From positions 186,001-250,000 of the forward strand of contig NHBK01000008.1 in assembly GCA_002173095.1 (NCBI GenBank): a stretch of 64,000 nt of DNA. The letters run 5' to 3'. Below, one piece after another: positions 52,392 through 61,691 of this stretch. Under the pieces are notes generated by a model. The model did no database searches. It had not been told where the DNA came from and worked only from the letters and a program-made list of their open reading frames with translations. Position 1 is the stretch's first letter; every line of letters begins with the position of its first letter. Position numbers and translations under genes: made by a program. The DNA comes from Hyphomonadaceae bacterium TMED5. Its GTDB lineage: Bacteria > Pseudomonadota > Alphaproteobacteria > Caulobacterales > Hyphomonadaceae.

Positions 52392-54632
52392 TTAGTAAGT
52401 CCAGCTGACTTCCACGCCATAAGTGCGTGGATCGCCGTATTTGCCGAAGAGTGTGGTGAAGCCGTCTGGCGCCGTTCCGAGATCGTATTCCTCATCAAAC
52501 AGATTGTTGAAATACAGAGCAAACTCGGTGTTGCCATTCGGAGTGACCCAGCCCACTCGACCATTCACAAGCGTATAGCCTTCCTGGAAGAACTGGTCCT
52601 GATTTGAAGAGTCAGAATACTGGTCACCATGGTAAGAAGCGTTCAGACGCACAAAGCCTTCGCTGCCATTGCTGAAAGGATGCTCATAATCGAGCGTCGC
52701 AGCGAACGTCCATTCAGGCGCGTATTCGAGTCGGTTGCCGGAATAGTCGACGCCGATACCACCACCATCTTTGAACTCGCTATACTCAGCATGTAGCCAT
52801 GCGCCGCTGAGGCCGAGCGTCAGATTGTTGGTTGGAAGCCATGTCAGGTCGAATTCCGGACCATAGGTCTCAACGACACCCGCATTGGTGAGCGCAAGCT
52901 CGATACGGGATGGCACAACGTCATCGCGAATACGGAACTGGCTGACCTGATAGTCTTCATACTTGGCGTAGAAGAGCGCGGAGTTGAAGCTGAACTGTCC
53001 ATCAGTGCTTACAAATTTTGCACCAATCTCATAGCTGTCGACCGTTTCCTGATCGAGCGAGAGATCTGCTGCAACCTGATAAATATTCAGATAGTCAGCG
53101 TTGAAGCCACCCGATTTAACGCCGCGAGAATAACGTGCGTAATAGGTAGAGGCGTCATTCGGTTCCCATGTCAGACCAATGCTTGGTGAGAAAGAAGTCT
53201 CATCCATATCAGTCGTATAACCATCAATGACGGCAAGCGTTGAATATGGTGCAACGAGATCCGTTGACTGATTGAAGGTCAGCTCCTTGGTCTCATAGTT
53301 GAGACGCGCACCCATGTTCAGGGTCAGGGTATCTGTCAGTCCGTAGTCCAGTGCCGTGAAGACCGCCATGCTGGTATTGTCGACCAACGGGTTTGTATTG
53401 GTTACAGAATTTGGCGGCAGTCCGAGCAGTGCGGTTAGAGACGAATAGACCAGTGTTCGGTCATTTTCGCCGCTGGTATCCATATAATAGAGACCCGCAA
53501 CATAATTCAGATTTCCGACTTCACCGCTGGCGCGCAGCTCCTGGCTGAATGTGTTGTATTCATCGTGATAGTGGAAAAATGCCCAGTCGCCAGCGCTGTG
53601 GTCCATGTCGACATTCCAGTTACGGTATGCGTGACGATAGCCAGTTGTGGATGTGAGCGTAACGTTCTCAAAATCATAATTCAGCGTGAGGCCGAGACCC
53701 CAGGTTTCGGACAAATCGCGCTCAGGATAGTCATCATCAATGACGAAAGGCTGATCTGCTGGCGGCGTTGGTGTGCCACCGGTATTGAAGACGTCACTAC
53801 GTGCTTCACCATTCACCTTGTGGGAGAGCTGACGGGTAAAGTCCGCTGAGAAATCAGCTGTGAAATCGGGGTTGAACAGATAACGCAGCTGCAGACGAGC
53901 AGCATAATCATTCTGGTCATCCGGGTATTCGCCCGTCGTCACATTGTAGATGAAGCCATCGCGCTGGTGCACGGACGCACCGAAACGCATGAAGAGACGA
54001 TCTTCGATCAGAGGCGCATTAATGCTACCGACCAGACGCATTTCATCCTGATTACCGTAAGACCCGATAACCTGCGCCTCAAACTCTTCAGATGGAGCCG
54101 CGGTCACAAGGTTTACAGCGCCCGAAACCGTGTTCTGACCATAGAGATAGCCCTGAGGACCACGAAGAACCTCTACACGCTCCAGATTTACAAGAACGGC
54201 ATCGGCAGACATTGGCTGACCGATATAAACACCATCCAGATAAATACCCGTACGCGTATCAAACGCGACTGTACGGCCACCGCCACCAACACCGCGAACA
54301 TAGATGGTGCGGACAGACACGTTGTCGCTCACCTGAAAGTTCGGAACGAGGCCCTGAAGTGAGCCCAGATCAGCAACACCGGCATCCTGAAGGGCGTCGC
54401 CCGTAAAGGCTGCCATTGAGATCGGAACATCCTGCAGGCTTTGTTCCCGCTTTTGCGCGGTTACCGTGATGCTTTGCAGCGTGTGCACTTCGTCTTCAGG
54501 CTCTTCTTCCTGAGCGTAAGCCGCAAAACTTGCAGACAGAGCGACTGAGCCCGCAGCCGCTAAAAGTGTCGATTTCAGACGTTTTGAATTCCACGCGCCA
54601 AAGAGCGCTGTTTGTTTTACAGATTCAGGCAT
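52392..54632 (-). CDS. TonB-dependent outer-membrane receptor
   Basis: A 746-residue receptor with an extended signal peptide (cleaved near AAYAQEEE), a TonB box (HTLQSITVTAQ), a plug domain (VPISMAAFTGDAL to RGPQGYLYGQNT) and a 22-strand barrel ending in an aromatic residue (EVSWTY). The start ATG 54632 follows GGAGG by five bases. It belongs to the large proteobacterial OMR/iron-complex-type group whose members often import non-iron nutrients. Its place, 15 bases before eutB and 50 bases after the phosphatase gene, ties it to uptake of the operon's substrate or possibly cobalamin. Confidence 0.92.
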   Translation of the reverse strand: MPESVKQTALFGAWNSKRLKSTLLAAAGSVALSASFAAYAQEEEPEDEVHTLQSITVTAQKREQSLQDVPISMAAFTGDALQDAGVADLGSLQGLVPNFQVSDNVSVRTIYVRGVGGGGRTVAFDTRTGIYLDGVYIGQPMSADAVLVNLERVEVLRGPQGYLYGQNTVSGAVNLVTAAPSEEFEAQVIGSYGNQDEMRLVGSINAPLIEDRLFMRFGASVHQRDGFIYNVTTGEYPDDQNDYAARLQLRYLFNPDFTADFSADFTRQLSHKVNGEARSDVFNTGGTPTPPADQPFVIDDDYPERDLSETWGLGLTLNYDFENVTLTSTTGYRHAYRNWNVDMDHSAGDWAFFHYHDEYNTFSQELRASGEVGNLNYVAGLYYMDTSGENDRTLVYSSLTALLGLPPNSVTNTNPLVDNTSMAVFTALDYGLTDTLTLNMGARLNYETKELTFNQSTDLVAPYSTLAVIDGYTTDMDETSFSPSIGLTWEPNDASTYYARYSRGVKSGGFNADYLNIYQVAADLSLDQETVDSYEIGAKFVSTDGQFSFNSALFYAKYEDYQVSQFRIRDDVVPSRIELALTNAGVVETYGPEFDLTWLPTNNLTLGLSGAWLHAEYSEFKDGGGIGVDYSGNRLEYAPEWTFAATLDYEHPFSNGSEGFVRLNASYHGDQYSDSSNQDQFFQEGYTLVNGRVGWVTPNGNTEFALYFNNLFDEEYDLGTAPDGFTTLFGKYGDPRTYGVEVSWTY

Positions 54633-54682
54633 TTCAACCTCCACAATGCAAATCCCATAGCCAAACCGGCCATTACTTCCCG

Positions 54683-55504
54683 TCAGACGTTGAGCAGGCT
54701 CACCGCCTCCTGAAGGAGTGACGGATCGCCAAGAGCGAGAATTCGCCCATCACAATCCGGCCCTGGCGGCTTGCCTTCCCAATCGACAAGCAGGCCTCCA
54801 GCTCCTTCCACGACCGGTTTCACGGCCGCCCAATCCCATATTTTGAGGTCCCCCTCTGCGATGACGTCGATCTGGCCGAGCGCCATCAGCCCGTAGGCGT
54901 AACAATCACCTCCCCAAGATACCCGGCGGACCGTGCCAGCGAGCTGACTCCAGCCACTACCGGGCTCCATGGGGACCATGTCAGGCGCGGTACAGGACAT
55001 TTCCGCGCTCGCGAGTTCGGGACACTTTCGTGTTCCGACTTTGCCTTTAATGTTCTGATTGAAGCGCGTTGTCTGACCGGCCACACCGATCCAGCGCTCG
55101 CCCGAAATAGGCTGATCGATCAGCCCCATTACCGGTTCATCTTCATCCATCAGCGCGATCAGCGTTCCAAAAACCGGTCGACCAGTGATGAAGGCACGTG
55201 TGCCATCAACCGGATCGAGCACCCAACGCAGCGAAGCATCAGGTCGATCGCAACCAAATTCTTCACCATGCAGCCCGTAGTCGGGATACCGGCGTTCAAA
55301 CACATCGCGCATGGCCAATTCGGCACGGCGATCAGCCTCGGTCACCGGACTCCCATCGCCCTTGCTGATGGCGTTCAGGTCCGAACGGAAAAGGGGCGTC
55401 ACGACGTCACGCGCAATATCGGCGGCTTCTTCCATTGCTGACACCAGGTCAGAAACATTGGAATCGGTCATCCAGCTGCGAGGCTTGGTTATGACAGCTG
55501 ACAT
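54683..55504 (-). CDS. Inositol-monophosphatase-family phosphatase
   Basis: A 273-residue Mg-dependent phosphatase of the IMPase/HisN superfamily. Metal-site motifs are present: GDGSPVTEADR, HGEEFG, WVLDPVDGTRAFITGRP and IWDWAAVKPVVEGAGG. The sequence resembles the histidinol-phosphatase (HisN) type. The start ATG 55504 has GGGAGG eight bases upstream and lies inside the end of the kinase gene (16-base overlap). In this operon it may act on a phosphorylated amino-alcohol intermediate and not on histidinol phosphate; the context argues this, the sequence does not prove it. Confidence 0.86.
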   Translation of the reverse strand: MSAVITKPRSWMTDSNVSDLVSAMEEAADIARDVVTPLFRSDLNAISKGDGSPVTEADRRAELAMRDVFERRYPDYGLHGEEFGCDRPDASLRWVLDPVDGTRAFITGRPVFGTLIALMDEDEPVMGLIDQPISGERWIGVAGQTTRFNQNIKGKVGTRKCPELASAEMSCTAPDMVPMEPGSGWSQLAGTVRRVSWGGDCYAYGLMALGQIDVIAEGDLKIWDWAAVKPVVEGAGGLLVDWEGKPPGPDCDGRILALGDPSLLQEAVSLLNV

Positions 55505-56424
55505 AGAGCCGCCTCCCAGGCTTCGCCCTGCGTCATGGCATCACCAAGACCAAGAAGCATTTTTGAATATTCAGAATAATCGAAGTCGATATTGGAGTAC
55601 TGTGTCTGAAGCAGCGCCCAGGTCCCCCAGGAGACGGCGATCATACCGCCATACAGCGTTGCCTTGGCGGCGGCATTCTCCGGCACTTCATCGAAATACT
55701 CAGCGAACCAGTTCACCTCTTCCGGAGGCAATTGCATGGACAGGCTGAGCATTGTCAGATCCCAGAGCGGATCATTGTTGGACGCATATTCCCAGTCCAC
55801 GATCCGCACATCGCCAGCGTCATTCAGCATGAAGTTCGGCGAGTAACAGTCATTATGACATGGCGCGAGCGTGGGTTTGGTTGCGTTTATGACCTTCGCA
55901 GCTGTGCGGCAGCGCTCCATGAGCGCCTCATGATTGTCCGGCGCCTTAATTCCAGCCTCTTTCAGTAGGGAATAACGCTGTTCCAATTGATCATAGCCGG
56001 TTCTGGTGAGCGGCAATGGCGAACTATTGTGCATTTTCTTGTATTTCTCGAGAAGAACCGAACGCAGCTCTGCATTCGCGAAATCTTCTGGCACACTGTT
56101 TCTGTAGCCATCGAGGAATTCATAGACCTCAGCACCCGGCGACTGGAAAGTCTCGTAAAGAAAGGGCCCAACACCCAGCTCTCCGGACAGTTTAGATGCG
56201 ACGACCGATGAGGATCGATCAATCATTATGTGCGTATTCTCGCCGTATAGCTTTATAAAATAAGTATTATTCTGTTCTTTTATAATCCAGTTGCTATTCG
56301 TTATGCCTACTTCAACGCGCCTGTAAGTCGCATGAGATTTCTTTTCCTTGAGGAACACTTCCAGAATGACTTCAAGCTGACGATGTTCGTCAGTCGAAGC
56401 GTTTCCATAAAGTATTTCATCCAT
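55489..56424 (-). CDS. Choline/ethanolamine-kinase-like phosphotransferase
   Basis: A protein of about 311 residues with the APH/choline-kinase fold. The nucleotide lobe shows GITNSNWIIK and FIKLYGEN. The catalytic Brenner motif is CHNDCYSPNFML, and the DFG-like metal motif is IVDWEYASNNDPLWDL, the form seen in choline and ethanolamine kinases of the LicA group. The likely reaction is ATP-dependent phosphorylation of an amino alcohol. The start is ATG 56424; TTG 56436, with AGAGG before it, is an alternative. It is the first gene of the operon that includes the phosphatase, TonB receptor and eutBC, and faces the amidase gene across a 200-base control region. Confidence 0.83.
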   Translation of the reverse strand: MDEILYGNASTDEHRQLEVILEVFLKEKKSHATYRRVEVGITNSNWIIKEQNNTYFIKLYGENTHIMIDRSSSVVASKLSGELGVGPFLYETFQSPGAEVYEFLDGYRNSVPEDFANAELRSVLLEKYKKMHNSSPLPLTRTGYDQLEQRYSLLKEAGIKAPDNHEALMERCRTAAKVINATKPTLAPCHNDCYSPNFMLNDAGDVRIVDWEYASNNDPLWDLTMLSLSMQLPPEEVNWFAEYFDEVPENAAAKATLYGGMIAVSWGTWALLQTQYSNIDFDYSEYSKMLLGLGDAMTQGEAWEAALCQLS

Positions 56425-56476
56425 TGGTTCGGCCAAGGTACTACCTCTACTCAAAACTGGTATTCCATGTGTCGCA

Positions 56477-56503
56477 TTCTGATCGCTTTTATATTGATCA
56501 GAA
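56477..56503. promoter_or_regulatory. Candidate operator palindrome in divergent promoter
   Basis: A perfect inverted repeat, TTCTGATC and GATCAGAA, with an 11-base AT-rich spacer lies between the kinase and amidase starts. It is well placed to bind a regulator of both transcripts; the nearby DeoR-family protein is the obvious candidate. Confidence 0.45.
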
Positions 56504-56623
56504 GCGCGTCTAAGCTGATGAAGACATACAGTTAAACGCTTGTCCACACACTCTTTAACAAAACCACACATTTACAACATCTGAGCAATCTGTATGTAGT
56601 TGGTGCACAAAAAGGAGGCCTTC

Positions 56624-58012
56624 ATGTCCGAATTGTACGAATTGTCCGCCAGCGAGCTGCTCGCAGCTTATGAGTCAGGAGAGGTTTCGCCGGTTGAAGC
56701 GACCACTTCCATTCTGGATCGCGCTGAAGCCATAAACCCAGCAATCAACGCGCTTGTCTTTATGGATAGAGACAAAGCCCTGAAAGAAGCCGCGGCATCA
56801 GAGGCGCGATGGAAATCCGGCAATACAATGGGGCCGCTCGACGGCATTCCGGTCTCGGTAAAAGACAGTATTGCGGTAAAAGACATCCCGATGCTGCGCG
56901 GAAATCGTGCAAACGAAGGGGCGCCGCCTAGCGCATACGATGCACCGCCATCCATGCGCCTCAAAGAATCAGGCGCAATTATCTTCTCCAAAACCACCAT
57001 GCCTGACTTTGGTCTTCTGGCTGCAGGTGTCTCAAGCGCTTACGGTATTACGCGAAACCCATGGGATCTGAACTGCAATCCGGGTGGATCGAGCTCTGGC
57101 GCGGCGGCCGCAACCGCATCATTTTGCGGTCCCCTCTCCGTGGGTTCAGACATTGGCGGTTCCGTTCGCTTCCCGGCGGCAATGTGCGGCCTGGTAGGCC
57201 TGAAGCCATCACAGGGACGAATCCCGCACCTTCCGCCGAGTCCGGTACGCTCCGCCGGTCCGATTACCCGCACCGTTGATGACAACGGGCTTCTGCTTCA
57301 GGTGCTGGCTGGTACAGATATGCGTGATTATGGCTGCCTGCCCCCCGCGACTGACAATTATATGAAGCTTGCCGCACGTGACCTGAAAGGTGTGAAAATT
57401 CTGCTCGTTATGGAAGGCGACAACAATGAGCTTCCAGAACCTGGCGTAGAGAAATGCGTTCGCGAAGCCGTCGACGCGCTCAAATCTGCTGGCGCTATCG
57501 TCGAAGAAAAGCCGTGCGTTATCGGCGATAACTTCATGGAAACAGCTGCCATTCCGCTCATTTTGCGTGGCCTTGCTGAATTCCTGAAACAGAGCGAAGA
57601 AAAGCGCGCTAAATCTCCAAAAGATTTTCAGGAGACCTTCGGCAAAGCCGCAGAAATGACAGCCGATAAGGTCGCGCTTGCTAAGGACGAATTGGAGGTC
57701 ATCAAAGCCCGCGTGCTGGCGCAGATGGACGGATACGACTTCCTGATTTCACCAATGTCAGGCATGAGCGCATTTCCTGCTGAGGTTAAACAACCCAAGG
57801 CAAAATCATCCAACGCCATGTACACGCCGATCTGGAACCAGACGGGCAACCCGGCCCTATCGATTTGTTGCGGATTTGATCAAGAAAACAACATGCCGGT
57901 CGGCCTTCAGATTGTTGGCCACCGCTTCGATGATCTCGGCGTTCTTCAACTGGCAAAAGCCTATGAGGACATTCGCGGCTTCAAAATGAACTGGCCGACG
58001 CCAGCAGCTTAA
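56624..58012 (+). CDS. Amidase-signature family hydrolase
   Basis: A 462-residue enzyme of the amidase-signature family (GatA, fatty-acid amide hydrolase and others). The Ser-cisSer-Lys triad is visible: lysine in PVSVKDSI, the cis-serine in GGSSSGAAAA and the nucleophile in GSDIGGSVRFPA. The start ATG 56624 has AAGGAGG five bases upstream. No signal peptide is seen, so it acts in the cytoplasm. It is divergent from the ethanolamine operon. A substrate that yields ethanolamine on amide hydrolysis (an N-acylethanolamine type) is an attractive inference but cannot be read from the sequence. Confidence 0.9.
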   Translation: MSELYELSASELLAAYESGEVSPVEATTSILDRAEAINPAINALVFMDRDKALKEAAASEARWKSGNTMGPLDGIPVSVKDSIAVKDIPMLRGNRANEGAPPSAYDAPPSMRLKESGAIIFSKTTMPDFGLLAAGVSSAYGITRNPWDLNCNPGGSSSGAAAATASFCGPLSVGSDIGGSVRFPAAMCGLVGLKPSQGRIPHLPPSPVRSAGPITRTVDDNGLLLQVLAGTDMRDYGCLPPATDNYMKLAARDLKGVKILLVMEGDNNELPEPGVEKCVREAVDALKSAGAIVEEKPCVIGDNFMETAAIPLILRGLAEFLKQSEEKRAKSPKDFQETFGKAAEMTADKVALAKDELEVIKARVLAQMDGYDFLISPMSGMSAFPAEVKQPKAKSSNAMYTPIWNQTGNPALSICCGFDQENNMPVGLQIVGHRFDDLGVLQLAKAYEDIRGFKMNWPTPAA

Positions 58013-58018
58013 GGCTGA

Positions 58019-58792
58019 TCAGGCTGCGGCGTGAATAACGCGTCGCAGCCCCGCCTCTGTATAGGCAGACGTCTCAGACTCATCTGTCACCAGAACGTCG
58101 ATTTCCTTGCACTCAGACACAATCGCGCGGCTCACCACGCCCAACTTGCTCGCATCTGCGATCACAAGCTTCTGACGTGCATTTTCCAGCATCTGCCCGG
58201 CAAGCTCAGCTTCCGCGAGATCGTAATAACTTACGCCAACGCCCGGATCGATTCCCACCGGAGACACAAGCGCGATATCCGCATGGAAATTGCGCAATTG
58301 CCGAAGCGTCATCTCACCATAAGTGGCAGGCACATCCGTACCAATGGACCCACCAAGCAACACCACGTCGATGGCCGGATTAATTTTGCGAACCGTCATA
58401 GCAAGCTCAATGGAGTTCGTAACAATGGACATCTCGCCCAAATCCGCCATGAACTCGCCCAGGATCGTTGTGGTTGAACCTGCGTCGATAAAATAGCTAC
58501 CGCCAGGCACCATCATGGAAACCGCAGCCTGACAAAGCGCCCGCTTCTCAGCAATACGAGAAACCCGGCGCTGCTCAAACGGCGATTCCTTGGACTGTTC
58601 ATTCATCAACGCGCCGCCATGCGTACGGCGAATCAGACCGCGCTCCTCCATGATTTTCAGATCACGGCGAATGGTTTCGCGGGACACTTTAAAGTCATGC
58701 GCAAGCTGATCCGCCTCAACACGGCGATCTCGCTTCAGCAGACTAAGAATCTTGCTCTGACGTTCCTCGACCCACAAATCCCCGGCCTCCAT
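58019..58792 (-). CDS. DeoR-family transcriptional regulator
   Basis: A protein of about 257 residues with an N-terminal helix-turn-helix (EERQSKILSLLKRDRRVEA, then FKVSRETIRRDLKIMEERG) and a C-terminal DeoR sensor domain (SYFIDAGSTTTILGEF; VLLGGSIG; VTDESE) that usually binds a phosphorylated metabolite. The start is uncertain: ATG 58792, GTG 58804 (with AGG before it), or TTG 58777 preceded by GGAGG. It is convergent with the amidase gene, six bases between stops. It probably represses the amidase and the ethanolamine operon, and a phosphorylated amino alcohol made by the operon's kinase would be a logical effector. Confidence 0.88.
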   Translation of the reverse strand: MEAGDLWVEERQSKILSLLKRDRRVEADQLAHDFKVSRETIRRDLKIMEERGLIRRTHGGALMNEQSKESPFEQRRVSRIAEKRALCQAAVSMMVPGGSYFIDAGSTTTILGEFMADLGEMSIVTNSIELAMTVRKINPAIDVVLLGGSIGTDVPATYGEMTLRQLRNFHADIALVSPVGIDPGVGVSYYDLAEAELAGQMLENARQKLVIADASKLGVVSRAIVSECKEIDVLVTDESETSAYTEAGLRRVIHAAA

Positions 58793-58801
58793 ATTATAGT
58801 C

Positions 58802-58836
58802 CACAAAACCTGCAGCAAATATATTGCGATTTTGTG
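58802..58836. promoter_or_regulatory. Candidate DeoR autoregulatory site
   Basis: Inverted repeats CACAAAA (58802-58808) and TTTTGTG (58830-58836) flank an AT-rich 21-base spacer over the start of the deoR-family gene. CA/AC-rich half-sites of this kind are common for DeoR proteins, and CACAAAA recurs just before the amidase Shine-Dalgarno. Confidence 0.35.
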
Positions 58837-58956
58837 TGTTTGGTTGGCTTTAGAGGAATTCCACAGGCACGGCAACACAGACACGATCAGCTCGCACGAA
58901 GTTTATCGCGCGTATAAGCTGGTCGGTATTATCTGATTTTTGGAAATGATCTGGCC

Positions 58957-59032
58957 TGGCAGGGGCACCAGGACTCGAACCCGGGACCCTCGGTTTTGGA
59001 GACCGATGCTCTACCAACTGAGCTATACCCCT
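58957..59032 (-). tRNA. tRNA-Trp (anticodon CCA)
   Basis: On the minus strand the acceptor stem AGGGGTA pairs with TGCCCCT, followed by the discriminator G and an encoded CCA (58957-58959). D-arm AGCTCAGTTGG, anticodon stem TCGGT/ACCGA around CTCCAAA (anticodon CCA) and T-arm GGTTCGAGTCC are complete. Length 76 bases. Confidence 0.97.
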
Positions 59033-59224
59033 ATCGGCCAGACGGGTTAGCTATGCCGAAACGTTGCAAAACGCAAGGGAGTGATTGCGATAGAATTGCG
59101 ATTCTTCGCATCTCCTGGCCATCAAAATCTCTGACAGAAGTTTTAGCAGCTACAGCTGCATTATGACCGGAGTCTGAATCAGCCATTCAGGGCCTGGCAA
59201 AGGGGCCCCTGTCAGCATGGCCTG

Positions 59225-59824
59225 ATGATAAATCGTATCATGCAAACCGGAGTGGTGTCCGTTGCCTTAGCTACGGCCACACTCCTCACCCCGGCCGCTC
59301 TCGCAGACAACGGCCACAATAACAACTCACATCATTCTGCTTCGAGACACGGCTCTTATTCATCGCAACAGGGTGGAAGCGGCCATAACGCCCCCGGGCA
59401 TAGACCGTCCTCGCAATGGGGCAGTCATTCAAGTCAGCATAGTGGCTCCCATGGAGGTCGCGGACATTCCAGCCACGGCAGTCACTCTGGCTCTTATAAT
59501 GGCGGACACAGCTACAGGCCTGGCTATGTGAGCTATTCAGAACGGTCTCAGGCACTACGCCAGTGTGACTTCGCTGCGGAACGTCGGACAGATCAGGTCT
59601 TTCCCGGTCCATTTGGTCGCGCAGACTTTGTCGGCCAGCCCCGGGTCACACAAATTGGCCCTGCAGGTTTCCGCGTAGACGGCGCAATGCGCGTGTCCGG
59701 CCGATACCGCTCTGACATTATTCCTGTTGGGTGCACGATCCGCCGCGGCAATGTCGTTGACCTTGATTTCAACCCGGCGAGCATTCGCAACGACCATTAT
59801 TGGCGGCATTCCAGCCGACATTAA
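59225..59824 (+). CDS. Secreted Ser/Gly/His-rich protein
   Basis: A 199-residue protein with a signal peptide (MINRIMQTGVVSVALATATLL, cleavage near ALA-DN). Residues 29-100 are low-complexity, dominated by His, Ser and Gly (GHNNNSHHSASRHG and similar), a composition typical of metal-binding or flexible surface segments. The C-terminal 95 residues form a small domain with two cysteines (ALRQCDFAAERRTDQVF and IPVGCTIRRGNVVDLDF), probably disulfide-bonded. I recognise no firm family; similarity to alphaproteobacterial exported domains with an ERRTD-like block is only an impression. Confidence 0.7.
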   Translation: MINRIMQTGVVSVALATATLLTPAALADNGHNNNSHHSASRHGSYSSQQGGSGHNAPGHRPSSQWGSHSSQHSGSHGGRGHSSHGSHSGSYNGGHSYRPGYVSYSERSQALRQCDFAAERRTDQVFPGPFGRADFVGQPRVTQIGPAGFRVDGAMRVSGRYRSDIIPVGCTIRRGNVVDLDFNPASIRNDHYWRHSSRH

Positions 59825-60013
59825 ATGGCCACCGGCCAAGCCTTTATGAAAGGTGCGTCTGCAAGGTTTTTCCCTCAAAACTGCGCAGACGCATGTTCAT
59901 TTTGTCCGGAACTTTGTCCGAAGGTAGAATATTGGACGATCTTTTCTTGCCATTCGGGCTAGTCTCTTTATCAACAAGCGAAAGAAAAGCAGACTGAGTT
60001 CAGGGGCCAAGAT

Positions 60014-61546
60014 ATGAAAGACATCCTCGAAGCGTTGGAAGCCAAGCGAGAACAAGCCAGAATCGGTGGTGGTCAGAAGCGAATTGATCGCCAGCACGAA
60101 AAAGGCAAGCTGACTGCACGTGAACGGATTGAACTTCTTCTCGACGAAGGCTCATTCGAAGAATGGGATATGTTCGTTGAGCATACCTGCACCGATTTCG
60201 GCATGGCCGATCAGAAGACACCAGGCGACGGCGTTGTCACAGGCTGGGGCACCATTAATGGTCGCATGGTCTATGTTTTCTCCAAAGACTTCACAGTATT
60301 CGGTGGGTCTCTGTCCAAGGCCCACGCGTCTAAAATCGTGAAAGTTCAGAAGGCCGCTGTAAAAAATGGCGCGCCTGTGATCGGTCTGTTTGATGCTGGC
60401 GGCGCACGTATTCAGGAAGGCGTAGACAGCCTTGCAGGCTATGCTGACATCTTCATGGAAAACGTTCTGGCGTCGGGCGTCGTGCCTCAGATTTCCGTTA
60501 TTATGGGCCCATGTGCAGGCGGTGATGTGTATTCGCCAGCCATGACGGACTTCATCTTCATGGTGAAGGACACGTCCTATATGTATGTGACCGGCCCGGA
60601 CGTTGTGAAAACAGTGACGAACGAAACCGTCAGCCATGAAGACCTTGGCGGCGCGCGCGTTCATGCCTCAAAATCCGGTGTTGTTGACGGTGCGTTTGAG
60701 AACGACATTGAAGCTCTGACCCAGATCCGACGACTGGTGGACTTCCTGCCTCTGTCTAACCGTGAAGGCACTCCAACCCGTCCGAGCTTTGATGACGCCT
60801 CCCGTCTTGAGCATTCCCTCGACAGCCTTGTTCCGGACAATCCGAACAAACCTTACGACATGCGTGAGCTGATTGAGAAAACTGCTGACGAAGGCGACTT
60901 CTTCGAAATCGGCAAAGACTTCGGCACAAACATTCTGACGGGCTTTGGCCGTATTGAAGGTCAGACTGTTGGCTTCGTTGCAAACCAGCCACTCAGCCTG
61001 GCGGGCGTTCTGGACATTGATGCCTCCCGAAAAGCGGCGCGCTTCGTCCGCTTCTGCGACTGCTTCAACATTCCAATCGTCACATTCGTCGACGTTCCGG
61101 GCTTCATGCCGGGCACTAAGCAGGAATATGGCGGCCTGATTAAACACGGCGCAAAACTGCTCTTCGCTTATGCCGAAGCAACCGTGCCAAAAGTCACAGT
61201 CATTACGCGTAAAGCTTATGGCGGCGCATATGACGTTATGAGCTCCAAACACCTGCGCGGCGATGTAAACTATGCATGGCCAAAAGCAGAAATCGCGGTC
61301 ATGGGCGCCAAGGGCGCCGTTGAAATTATCTTCCGTGGCGACCTCGGCAATGAAGAAAAAATTGCAGAGAAAACAAAAGAATACGAAGACAACTTCGCAA
61401 ATCCTTTTGTTGCTGCGCGCAAGGGATATATCGATGATATCATCATGCCGCATTCAACGCGTCGCCGCATTGCACGCTCCCTTCGTCAATTGAAAACGAA
61501 AAACGTGACCAACCCAGCGAAGAAGCACGACAACATCCCGCTTTAG
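60014..61546 (+). CDS. pccB: Propionyl-CoA carboxylase beta subunit
   Basis: A 510-residue biotin-dependent carboxyltransferase that carboxylates propionyl-CoA to methylmalonyl-CoA. The N-terminus ([21 protein letters not shown]) and the two carboxyltransferase lobes are clear: [66 protein letters not shown] and [16 protein letters not shown]. The YGGAYDVM and full-length features mark PccB and not AccD. No pccA lies in the remaining window, so the alpha subunit is encoded further away. The methylmalonyl-CoA route also uses cobalamin, like EutBC. Confidence 0.93.
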   Translation: MKDILEALEAKREQARIGGGQKRIDRQHEKGKLTARERIELLLDEGSFEEWDMFVEHTCTDFGMADQKTPGDGVVTGWGTINGRMVYVFSKDFTVFGGSLSKAHASKIVKVQKAAVKNGAPVIGLFDAGGARIQEGVDSLAGYADIFMENVLASGVVPQISVIMGPCAGGDVYSPAMTDFIFMVKDTSYMYVTGPDVVKTVTNETVSHEDLGGARVHASKSGVVDGAFENDIEALTQIRRLVDFLPLSNREGTPTRPSFDDASRLEHSLDSLVPDNPNKPYDMRELIEKTADEGDFFEIGKDFGTNILTGFGRIEGQTVGFVANQPLSLAGVLDIDASRKAARFVRFCDCFNIPIVTFVDVPGFMPGTKQEYGGLIKHGAKLLFAYAEATVPKVTVITRKAYGGAYDVMSSKHLRGDVNYAWPKAEIAVMGAKGAVEIIFRGDLGNEEKIAEKTKEYEDNFANPFVAARKGYIDDIIMPHSTRRRIARSLRQLKTKNVTNPAKKHDNIPL

Positions 61547-61691
61547 ACTGACATTTCGGCGCAAACGCGATCAAAGCCAGTTTGCGATTGCGCCGATCCA
61601 GTCACAGCTTTGTGTTTTCCCCTTGCAGGCCTTTGCATTCGCCAGTGGCTAGTGCAACAAAGTTGCAAGGACGGGATAATTGGAGATTTTA

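Noticed and set aside
56437-56623. Cobalamin riboswitch controlling the B12-dependent eut operon
   Set aside because: No B12-box-like sequence was seen, and the leader is too short for one.
60668-61453. 261-codon minus-strand open frame opposite pccB
   Set aside because: Antisense shadow of a highly conserved gene, Phe/Cys-rich and without a ribosome site.
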